The notes beneath the pieces were generated by a model. It did no database searches. It saw only the letters and a program-made list of their open reading frames with translations, and was not told the origin of the DNA. From positions 2,929,305 to 2,993,304 of the forward strand of contig NZ_LT837803.1 in NCBI RefSeq assembly GCF_900174485.1: a stretch of 64,000 nucleotides of DNA, read 5' to 3'. This document shows positions 57,601-64,000 of the stretch, piece after piece (the stretch's first letter is position 1; every line of letters starts with the position of its first letter). Both the position numbers and the translations under genes were made by a program. Origin of the DNA: Sterolibacterium denitrificans (GTDB lineage: Bacteria; Pseudomonadota; Gammaproteobacteria; Burkholderiales; Rhodocyclaceae).

Positions 57601-57899
57601 TCGACGATTTCGGCACTGGCTACTCCTCGCTGTACTACCTCAAGCACCTGCCCTTCGATCAAATGAAGATCGACCGTTCCTTCGTGCGCGACATCCTCGA
57701 CGACACCAACGACGCCACCATCGCCCGCACCATCGTCACCCTGGCGCAAAGCCTCGGCCTGGGCGTGATCGCCGAAGGCGTCGAAAGCCTGGAGCAGCTC
57801 GAATTCCTCGCCGAACTGCACTGCCACGCCTACCAGGGCTACTACTTCAGTCGACCGCTGCCGATCGACGAATTCGAGGAATACGCGCTGGGTTACTGA
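54675..57899 (+). CDS. Membrane-bound Cache-PAS-PAS-GGDEF-EAL c-di-GMP enzyme
   Basis: About 1,074 residues; ATGs at 54558 and 54708 are alternatives since none has a good ribosome site. TM1 (about 35-55), a periplasmic Cache sensor domain (60-300), TM2 (about 315-335), HAMP, two PAS domains (390-635), GGDEF and EAL follow in order. GGDEF is intact (RLGGDEFIVML, near 724) and EAL is intact (SGSEALVRWLHP near 855, with LKLELTES, DDFGTGYSS and QMKIDRSFV). It could therefore both make and break c-di-GMP in response to an external ligand. It is unlinked in direction to the pdh operon. Confidence 0.92.
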   Translation: MSHSRNPAVAAMSLPPTRQTSGTGQNAPYRRSIKTRVTLFTLAIFLVSIWALALHTSQTLREDIEHLLSKQHLSIASILARDINHQMSERLEDLQTIAATIDNLQAHDLARLQRRLDGLRILQRHFNGGIFVAAPDGTALARVPANNDYPPLSPHRSDAAAMALASGQPAIGGPHRDALLDAPVFHMAVPIRDAQGHVIGALNGVVNLATTNFLDQISQNRFGNSGGYLLVDPQHRRIVTATDKQRIMEASPALEDYPEIARFLAGEEGSAIFTNPLGVEVLQSVHRVPVSGWYVAVALPTAEAFAPIRELQRHMLTAALLLSLLAGSLTWWMLRRQLSPIFDTLKTISTLAADPDRTALVHNLSIRRNDEIGQLIGGFNQLLNTLGEREAELCASTEGLKEAQRISHVGSWSYDSATGQLDWSEETFRIFGLDPQRQPSYADFLDAVHPEDRGRLEAAYYESLQKRAPFELDHRMQLPDGRIQWVREHGLTEFDDSGNALRSVGTVQDITAQKQTETELRIAAAAFESQLGIIVTDAQWIIQRVNPAFTQITGYTAAELIGQSPHLVRSERHGDEFYEAVWQSVLTTGNWQGEVWHRHKQGHVYPSWLTVTAVKDAQGNTTHYVGTQQDISDRKHAEERINQLAFFDQLTALPNRTLLLDRLRQAIAGSTRSHTLGALLFIDLDKFKALNDTLGHDKGDLLLKQAAERLTGCVRGGDTVARLGGDEFIVMLTNLSANAQEAATQTEIVGEKILAELNRHYLLDGTIFHSTASIGITLFSAENANIDALLKQADLAMYRAKTAGRNMLRFFDPGMEADVVNRVALESDLHEALAKQQFQLHYQAQMSGGVLSGSEALVRWLHPQRGLVPPDEFIPLAEETGLILQLGAWVLETACAQLVQWAANPELSHLSIAVNVSARQFRKPDFVSQVGEILSRTDANPKRLKLELTESLLVEDVDDVIEKMHELKNIGVGFALDDFGTGYSSLYYLKHLPFDQMKIDRSFVRDILDDTNDATIARTIVTLAQSLGLGVIAEGVESLEQLEFLAELHCHAYQGYYFSRPLPIDEFEEYALGY

Positions 57900-58091
57900 A
57901 CCGGCGACCATCCGTTCATTGCCCCTGGCGCACGCTGGAGCAGACGAGATACTCGACGCGACGCAAGCGCAGCACGGCTGAAACCACCCTCCGGAGCCGA
58001 TGCAGAATGTTTAGCCGGCCTATATCTAACGTCATATTGACATTGCGTTGAATAGCCAGCAGAATGCCCAGCTTTCATAAATTCAAGATGG

Positions 58092-60236
58092 GTGATTCAA
58101 ATTCTCGGGCCAAAGCTGGAGTCTCAGGAATTGCTCTGGCTGCTCGGCAGCCTGTGCAATCTCTATCGTTTGCCGTTCGATCCCAAGCTGGTCGAGCAGG
58201 CTTTTCCACCACCGCATAATCTCGCCACGCTGCACGAAGCAGCGCGCTCCCTCGGGTTCAAAACGGGAACGTCAGCCCATCCGGCCGACTGGACCAGGCT
58301 GCCCCTGCCGGCCGTGGCGCTTCTGCGCGCCGCGCCGGAGGGCGAAGCGCTGCCGGAAGCGCCCGGCGCCCCGGTCCTCATTCTCAAGACCGACGGCCAC
58401 AAGCTCCTGTATTTCCGCGCCGGCTCCCAGACCGCGGAAACCTTGCCGGCGGACGAAGCCGGGCTACGCCTTGAACCCGAGCTGATCCTGCTGGCCCGCG
58501 AAGCGCAGGGGCAGGACGAAGCCACCCCCATCCCGGGTTTTGAAACGGAGCGGAAATCCTTCGGCTTCGGCTGGTTCGTTCCGGAACTCCTGAAACACAA
58601 AACCATCTGGCGCGACGTACTGCTCGCGAGCCTGACGATCCAGTTGGTCGGCCTGGCGACGCCGTTGTTCACCCAGGTGATCATCGACAAGGTGATCGTC
58701 CATCAGGCGAACAGCACGCTGATCGTGCTGGGTGTCGCGCTCGCGATGTTCATGCTCTTCACCAGCGGCATGACCTGGCTGCGCCAGTACCTCGTGCTGC
58801 ACACCGGCAACCGCATCGACGCGGTACTCGGCAGCCAGGTCTTCCAGCATCTGCTGCGCCTGCCGCTGCCGTATTTCGAGCATCGCCCGACGGGAACCCT
58901 GGTCGCACGCCTGCAGGGCGTCGAAACCATCCGCGAATTCGTTTCCGGCGCAGCGGTCACGCTGATTCTCGACCTGCCCTTCCTGTTCATCTTCCTGGCG
59001 GTGATGTTCGCCTACTCGTGGCAACTATCGCTGATCGCCGTTGGCCTCCTTGGCGCCATCGGCCTGATCAGCTTCCTGGTCGCACCGCTCTTCCGCGACA
59101 AGCTCAACCGCCAGTTCATGCTCGGCGCCCGCAACCAGGCCTTTCTGACCGAATACGTTTCGGGCATGGCGACGGTGAAATCGCTGCAGATGGAAGCGGA
59201 CATCGACAAGAAATACGGCGACTACCTCGCCCAGTACCTGGCCGCCGGCTTCTCCACGAAGCAGGTCGGCAACACCTACAACGTACTCAGCAACGGGCTC
59301 GAGCAAGTCATGACGCTCGCCATCCTGATCGTCGGCGCGCTGCTCGTGATGCAGAACGACGGCTTCACGGTCGGCATGCTGGTCGCCTTCCAGATGTTCG
59401 CCGGCCGCATGAGCCAGCCGCTCTTGCGCCTGGTCGGGCTATGGCAGGAATTCCAGCAGGCCAACATTGCCGTCAAGCGCCTCGGCGACATCCTCGACAT
59501 GCCGCAGGAACCGCACACCCTCACCCCAACCCGGGAAAACCAGGGGCCGGGCCGCATCGAACTGCAGCACCTGGCCTTCCGCTACGCCGAACATCACCCG
59601 TGGCTCTACCGCAACCTGAACCTGACCTTGAAGCCCGGCCACCTGACCGTGCTGATGGGCCCATCCGGCTGCGGCAAAAGCACCTTGGCCAAACTGCTGC
59701 TCGGCTTCTATCAGCCCAATGAAGGCCAGATTGCGCTGGATGGCAAGGACATCCGGCATCTGGCCGCCAACGAACTGCGGGCCACCTTCGGCGTGGTTCC
59801 CCAGGAAACCGTGCTTTTCGCCGGCACGCTGTACGACAACCTGGTCATGGCGCACCCGCATGCGAGCTTCGAGGATGTCATCCAGGCCTGCAAGGCGGCG
59901 GAAATCCATGAAGTCATCGAACAACTGCCCGAAGGCTACCAGACGGAAATCGGCGAGCGGGGCACCGGGCTATCCGGCGGGCAGCGACAGCGCATCGCCA
60001 TCGCCCGCGCACTGCTCAAGCGGCCGAAGATATTGATCTTCGACGAAGCCGTATCCAATCTGGACCAGCAGACGGCGGAACACTTTGCCAGAACGATCAA
60101 CACGCTCAAGGGAAAAGTGACGATGCTGTTCATTACGCACCAGATCCCCAAAGGACTGGCCGTGGACGAAGCCATCGAACTTGGCGCGAACACAAATACG
60201 CTCCGGCAAATGGAGATCGTGGAGAACGAAAAATGA
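58092..60236 (+). CDS. HlyB/LapB-like type I secretion ABC exporter
   Basis: A 714-residue protein with a GTG start (MIQILGPKLESQELLWLL). Residues 1-125 form a C39-like domain; the usual catalytic D-C-G motif is absent, so it is probably a non-peptidase docking domain as in HlyB. Six TM segments span about 155-440. The nucleotide-binding domain has Walker A GPSGCGKSTLAK, signature LSGGQRQRIAIARAL and Walker B ILIFDEAVSNLD. It exports unfolded RTX proteins through an adaptor and TolC, neither of which is in view. The RTX gene lies about 800 bp downstream on the same strand, so it is the likely cargo. Confidence 0.93.
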   Translation: MIQILGPKLESQELLWLLGSLCNLYRLPFDPKLVEQAFPPPHNLATLHEAARSLGFKTGTSAHPADWTRLPLPAVALLRAAPEGEALPEAPGAPVLILKTDGHKLLYFRAGSQTAETLPADEAGLRLEPELILLAREAQGQDEATPIPGFETERKSFGFGWFVPELLKHKTIWRDVLLASLTIQLVGLATPLFTQVIIDKVIVHQANSTLIVLGVALAMFMLFTSGMTWLRQYLVLHTGNRIDAVLGSQVFQHLLRLPLPYFEHRPTGTLVARLQGVETIREFVSGAAVTLILDLPFLFIFLAVMFAYSWQLSLIAVGLLGAIGLISFLVAPLFRDKLNRQFMLGARNQAFLTEYVSGMATVKSLQMEADIDKKYGDYLAQYLAAGFSTKQVGNTYNVLSNGLEQVMTLAILIVGALLVMQNDGFTVGMLVAFQMFAGRMSQPLLRLVGLWQEFQQANIAVKRLGDILDMPQEPHTLTPTRENQGPGRIELQHLAFRYAEHHPWLYRNLNLTLKPGHLTVLMGPSGCGKSTLAKLLLGFYQPNEGQIALDGKDIRHLAANELRATFGVVPQETVLFAGTLYDNLVMAHPHASFEDVIQACKAAEIHEVIEQLPEGYQTEIGERGTGLSGGQRQRIAIARALLKRPKILIFDEAVSNLDQQTAEHFARTINTLKGKVTMLFITHQIPKGLAVDEAIELGANTNTLRQMEIVENEK

Positions 60237-60354
60237 AGGCAAAAGCGCTCAATGAGCCTGATGGCGTCAATGATGCCGGCGGGCTTGTCAGCCCCGCCAG
60301 CATCTCTACCAATACATGTAAACATAAAAACTCTGATGATGAGGATTTTATTCC

Positions 60355-60683
60355 ATGAGTGAAAAAACACTACAGTTTCTTATTATATTTTTTCACTAAC
60401 AGCTATTTGCAGCTTTCTACTCATCACAGGTGACTATATACATGATGAGAATATCACCAAGTACATTAAATATATATTCATGGTGGTATTTGGTATAACC
60501 CCATTACTACTAATGCTCAAAATAATTTCCCGATTTTTTCTTTCTAGATTTAAGGGGCAGCCCATTCCACTCATTGAAAATATGTTTACTCTTTATTATT
60601 TCCTAATTACAAAAGAAGCACAGAAAGAATGGGCCGACTATATTGGAGTGGAGAGCAAAAAAAAGAAATCTGAACTGATATAA
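60355..60683 (+). pseudogene. Small membrane protein gene with homopolymer frameshift
   Basis: An ATG at 60355 behind GATGAGGATTTTATTCC encodes MSEKTLQFLIIFFH and stops at 60397. If the T-run at 60388-60393 had seven bases instead of six, the frame would continue FFSLTAICSFLLITGDYIHD, join the open frame read from 60480, and end at 60683. The product would be 109 residues with two TM segments and a basic C-terminus (KKKKSELI). The DNA is far more AT-rich than neighbours. It may be a decayed gene, a phase-variable gene or a sequencing error. I do not recognise the family. Confidence 0.62.
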
Positions 60684-60769
60684 AAGGCTGAAGAAAATGG
60701 CTTTGATTCTTTTATATTTAAAACGATACTACTCCTTAACACTTTTTCTAACCCTTTAGAGGACCTGCC

Positions 60770-61039
60770 ATGAAATTTGATAGTAGTAGCTTGCTTTCAA
60801 TCGATCCTGAACATATTAGACGCACCAAACTAGCGGTTGGAGTCATTGCTCTTATTAATGCTTTTTTCAATTTCTTCTTTCCCAATCCAGCAAGCCTATC
60901 AACTGGTCGATTATCTTGGATATATCGAAGCATCACTGAAATTTTTGGGCCATATGGCTATCCAGCCATAGAAGCACTTATTGGATTGATATGTATTGCT
61001 ATTGCCATATCTGAACCAAAATCAAAGCCTAAGGAGTAA
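60770..61039 (+). CDS. Small unknown membrane protein, possible immunity protein
   Basis: An 89-residue protein starting MKFDSSSLLSIDPEH after AGAGGACCTGCC. Two hydrophobic segments are visible: LAVGVIALINAFFNFFF (about 21-37) and AIEALIGLICIAIAI (about 65-79); the C-terminus is charged (EPKSKPKE). It lies in AT-rich DNA and ends 5 bp before the RTX gene. Position and size suggest an immunity or secretion accessory protein for the RTX product; I recognise no family. Confidence 0.65.
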   Translation: MKFDSSSLLSIDPEHIRRTKLAVGVIALINAFFNFFFPNPASLSTGRLSWIYRSITEIFGPYGYPAIEALIGLICIAIAISEPKSKPKE

Positions 61040-61044
61040 ATAAA

Positions 61045-63174
61045 ATGTCAGGAATAATCTTCATTTTTTCAAAAGATAGTATCCGTGCCATATCAGCTGC
61101 AAGCGCAACACAAGCGGTAATTCAAAAAGCAGAACAGAGTCTAATTTCCGGGGAGGCTACCGGTTTAATCATCTCAACAGCAGATAATCTCGCTCCCGCC
61201 TTTGATTTTTATGGCAACGTGAATTCAATGGTGGAGATACAGAAAGAGTGGGAATCGAACAATTGGAACGGTTTCGTCCGTGAATTGGTTGCTGGAACTC
61301 TAGGAGTACTTGCCGGTGCCGCGACACTTCCTATCGGGGGTATTTGGTCGGTGGGAATGGGGTGGTGGGCATCAGATTCTTATAAGCTAGCACATGACAC
61401 CGCAGCCGAAATGTCCGCATCGGCCGATTGGTCTGGTCTATGGAATTTGATGGACAGTCTCGTCGATACCTGGGAAAAAGCCACCATATTCGATATCGAC
61501 CCCAGACTTCTCCCTCCCAACCCGAACGCCGCCACACCAGCCAATCGTTACATCAACCCCGCCACCAATACCACCTACAATTTCGGCCGCACCTGGCGCC
61601 CCCGCATCGATCCCCTGGCTCTCGATCTCGACGGCGACGGTCTCGAAACCGTCGGCATCACCGCCAATCAGCAAATCCGCTTCGACCACGACGGTGACGG
61701 CGTGCGCACCGGCACCGGCTGGGTCAAGGGCGACGACGCGCTCCTCGTCCTCGATCGCAACGGCAATGGAATCATCGATTCCGGCAGCGAACTCTTCGGC
61801 GTCGATACCATCCTCTCCAACGGCCAGAAAGCCGCCAACGGCTTCGCCGCTCTCGCCGACCTCGATTCCAACCTCGACGGCATCTTCTCCGCCGACGACG
61901 ACCAGTTCGCCAATGTCCGCCTCTGGCGCGACCTCAACCAGGACGGCATCAGCGATGCCGGCGAACTCATCAGTCTTGCCGAGGCCGGCATCGCCAGCAT
62001 CAACCTCGCCAGCACCTCCGCCAATACCAACCTCGCCGGCGGCAATATCCTGACCGCCACCGGCACCTATACCCGCACCGACGGCACCACTGGCACCGTC
62101 GGCGACCTCAACCTCGCCCACAACCCCTTCTATAGCGAGTTCACCCAGGCCGTTCCCCTCTCCGACGCCGCCAAGGCCCTGCCCGGCATGCGGGGCGCCG
62201 GCATGGTCCGCGACCTGCGCGAAGCCGCCAGCCTCGACGGGCAGATCGTCTCCGACGTCGATGCCCTCGCCGGCCTCTCCCGCAGCCAGATGCTGGGCGC
62301 CCTCGACACCCTCATCGCCCATTGGGCCGGCACCTCCACCATGCAGACCTCCATGGACGAGGCCGAAAGCCGCAACTTCCGCATCGCCTACCTGCCGCCG
62401 GGCCTGGCCGCCGCCAACTATCGTGACGACCCGGCCAACGCCAGCAGCGAAACCATCGCCGCCCTCAACACCAAGGCGGCCTACCTACGCAACCTGATCG
62501 GCATCCTCGAAAAGTTCAACGGCGCCCACTTCGTCACCGTCGGCAACAATCGCGTCACCACCGGCACCGGAACGACAGTCAACGTGAGCGCGGGATCGGG
62601 CGGGGCAAACGCCATGCCCTATGCCTTCGTCGCCCTCGACGCCGCCCAGATCACCCTGCTCGAACAAAGCTACGCCCAGCTCAAGGAATCCATCTACGCC
62701 GGCCTTGTACTGGAAACCCGCCTGAAACCCTATCTCGACCAGATCAGCCTGACCATCGACGAAAACGGCATCCGGCTCGACTTCGCCGCCCTCGAAGCCG
62801 CATTGGACGCCAAACACGCCACCGATCCGGTCAATGCGTTGATCGACCGGATCGAACTGCTGAAATATGCGGGCTCGTCGCTCACGCAAAGCGGATGGGA
62901 GACGATCGGCAAGATCAATGCCTGGATAACACTCGCTGAACAGAACGGGGACTGGGCATCGGTCCGCACCGCATTCCCGGAGGCTTTCACGACCACCATG
63001 ACGTCGAACGATGACTTCCGCATTGGACTGAATACCGCGGAAAGTTATACGGGAAGCAACGGCAACGACATCATTCTTGCCAGAGGCGGCAACGACACGC
63101 TCTATGGTGGTGCCGGCAATGATTTCCTGGATGGCGGCACGGGCAGCGACTCTCTATGGCGGCAGTGGCAATGA
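61045..63174 (+). CDS. RTX calcium-binding secreted protein, truncated by frameshift
   Basis: 709 residues before a premature stop. Residues 1-150 come from AT-rich DNA and include a Gly/Ala-rich hydrophobic segment (LVAGTLGVLAGAATLPIGG, then WSVGMGWWAS) resembling a pore-forming or glycine-zipper region. From about residue 185 the GC-rich part has Asp-rich calcium motifs (LALDLDGDGLETVG, DHDGDGVRTG, LVLDRNGNGIIDSGSELFG, ALADLDSNLDG) common in betaproteobacterial RTX proteins. Nonapeptide repeats start near residue 672 (GNDIILARGGNDTLYGGAGNDFLDGG). The frame is lost at 63155 by a 2-bp deletion relative to the second repeat copy, ending SLWRQWQ. As read it lacks the C-terminal secretion signal. 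Confidence 0.82.
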   Translation: MSGIIFIFSKDSIRAISAASATQAVIQKAEQSLISGEATGLIISTADNLAPAFDFYGNVNSMVEIQKEWESNNWNGFVRELVAGTLGVLAGAATLPIGGIWSVGMGWWASDSYKLAHDTAAEMSASADWSGLWNLMDSLVDTWEKATIFDIDPRLLPPNPNAATPANRYINPATNTTYNFGRTWRPRIDPLALDLDGDGLETVGITANQQIRFDHDGDGVRTGTGWVKGDDALLVLDRNGNGIIDSGSELFGVDTILSNGQKAANGFAALADLDSNLDGIFSADDDQFANVRLWRDLNQDGISDAGELISLAEAGIASINLASTSANTNLAGGNILTATGTYTRTDGTTGTVGDLNLAHNPFYSEFTQAVPLSDAAKALPGMRGAGMVRDLREAASLDGQIVSDVDALAGLSRSQMLGALDTLIAHWAGTSTMQTSMDEAESRNFRIAYLPPGLAAANYRDDPANASSETIAALNTKAAYLRNLIGILEKFNGAHFVTVGNNRVTTGTGTTVNVSAGSGGANAMPYAFVALDAAQITLLEQSYAQLKESIYAGLVLETRLKPYLDQISLTIDENGIRLDFAALEAALDAKHATDPVNALIDRIELLKYAGSSLTQSGWETIGKINAWITLAEQNGDWASVRTAFPEAFTTTMTSNDDFRIGLNTAESYTGSNGNDIILARGGNDTLYGGAGNDFLDGGTGSDSLWRQWQ

Positions 63175-64000
63175 CACCCTCAACGGCGGCACAGGGAACG
63201 ACTACCTCGCCGGCGAAGCCGGCGACGACATCTACCTCTTCGCCAGGGGCGACGGCCAGGACTCGATCATCGACAGCGATGCCCAGAATGGTGCCCAGAA
63301 CATCCTGCAGTTCACCGACTACACGCTGGACGACGTCAGCCGACTCCTGCGCAGCGGCAACGACCTGCTCATCCAGTTCGCCAACAGCGATTCGGTCAAG
63401 CTGAGCAGCTACTTCTCCCGGCTGACCAGTTACAACGACCCGATCCTCAGCGAGGTGCGCTTCGCCGATGGCCAGAGTTTCGACGTGCCGGCTCTGTGCC
63501 TGCAACTGGGCATCCATCTGAGCGAGAGCAACGACAGCTACACTTTCTCCAAACAGGCCGACCGCGTCTACGGCAATGCCGGCAACGACGCGCTCTATGG
63601 TGGCGCCGGCGATGATTTCCTGGATGGCGGCACGGGCAGCGACTCTCTGTATGGCGGCAGTGGCAATGACACCCTCAACGGCGGCGCAGGGAACGACTAC
63701 CTCGCCGGCGAAGCCGGCGACGACACCTACCTCTTCGCCAGGGGCGACGGCCAGGACACGATCGTCGACAGTGGCGTCCAGAACGGTGCCCAGAACACTC
63801 TGCAATTCACCGACTACACGCTGGACGACGTCAGCCGACTTCTGCGTAGCGGCAACGACCTGTTCATCCAATTTGCCAATGGCGATTCGGTCAAACTGAG
63901 CAGCTACTTCTCCCAGCTGACCAGTTACAACGACCCGATCCTCAGCGAGGTGCGCTTCGCCGATGGCCAGAGTTTCGACGTGCCGGCTCTGTGCCTGCAA
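63088..64000 (+). repeat. Tandem repeat of about 495 bp in the RTX gene
   Basis: Unit 1 (63088-63580) and unit 2 (63581 to the window end) are nearly identical over at least 420 bp; GGCAACGAC and CTCTATGGTGG recur 493 bp apart. Unit 1 lacks GT after TCTCT at 63155, which unit 2 has (CTCTGTATGG). Each unit would encode about 165 residues: a few nonapeptides plus one HCBP-related domain. Confidence 0.88.
63155..64000 (+). pseudogene. Frameshifted continuation of the RTX gene (runs off the window)
   Basis: From TAT at 63155 the +2 frame stays open to the window end and encodes YGGSGNDTLNGGTGNDYL, then an HCBP-related domain (NDLLIQFANSDSVKLSSYF, SEVRFADGQSFDV), more GGxGxDxLx repeats and a second such domain. 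It has no own start codon or ribosome site, so it is the disrupted C-terminal part of the gene at 61045. The true end and secretion signal lie beyond the window. Confidence 0.75.

Noticed and set aside
63071..64000. Open minus-strand frame across the RTX repeats.
   Set aside because: Antisense of Gly-Asp repeats; the plus strand carries recognisable calcium-binding nonapeptides.

Overview
The window is a high-GC chromosomal segment from a betaproteobacterium, most likely of the Rhodocyclales/Sterolibacteriaceae type. This is inferred from gene families and codon use, not from a marker gene. Supporting signs are a CIRCE-plus-sigma32 groESL promoter, a pyruvate dehydrogenase operon whose E3 carries its own lipoyl domain, lipid A/core transferases, and a DUF1302/YCF48/MMPL-type RND cluster of the kind seen in bacteria that degrade steroids or other hydrophobic compounds.

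Layout. 1-4.7 kb: end of a dsbC-type gene facing a minus-strand pair of CrtI-like FAD oxidoreductases and a small unknown gene. 4.7-7.2 kb: groES-groEL with regulatory sites and terminator. 7.3-17.3 kb: a genomic island with a tyrosine integrase, a RelE/HigA-like toxin-antitoxin pair, an HNH nuclease, and a tightly overlapping operon encoding a small RHH-like protein, a double-GHKL ATPase/histidine kinase, a receiver-domain protein (split by an IS1111-type element), a Vsr nuclease and a C5-cytosine methyltransferase. 18.1-20.5 kb: an accessory metabolic/regulatory cassette (LysR, SDR, NTF2-like, HxlR) bounded by a degenerate inverted repeat. 21.4-32.4 kb: Fur-box TonB receptor, tRNA-Ala, RND/MMPL transporter, YCF48 protein, DUF1302 outer-membrane protein, phosphotransferase and SDR. 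32.5-33.9 kb: tRNA-Pro, ispB, tRNA-Phe. 33.9-36.7 kb: a small AbiE toxin-antitoxin island bounded by copies of the tRNA-Phe 3' end and terminator.

36.9-46.2 kb: a MacAB-like efflux operon, waaC-waaA and an OprC-like copper TonB receptor. 46.2-47.3 kb: dense palindromic intergenic repeats. 47.3-57.9 kb: a CsgG-like/SH3 lipid-envelope candidate, aceE-aceF-lpd, and a large Cache-PAS-GGDEF-EAL protein. 58.1-64.0 kb: a type I secretion locus with a HlyB-like exporter, two small AT-rich membrane-protein genes (one frameshifted) and an RTX protein whose N-terminus lies in AT-rich DNA and whose repeat region is broken by a 2-bp deletion.

The strongest candidates for little-described biology are the GHKL kinase/receiver/Vsr/Dcm operon, the AbiEii toxin carrying WYL-like and zinc-finger extensions, and the RTX locus, which looks like a type I-secreted effector with small membrane (possibly immunity) partners.
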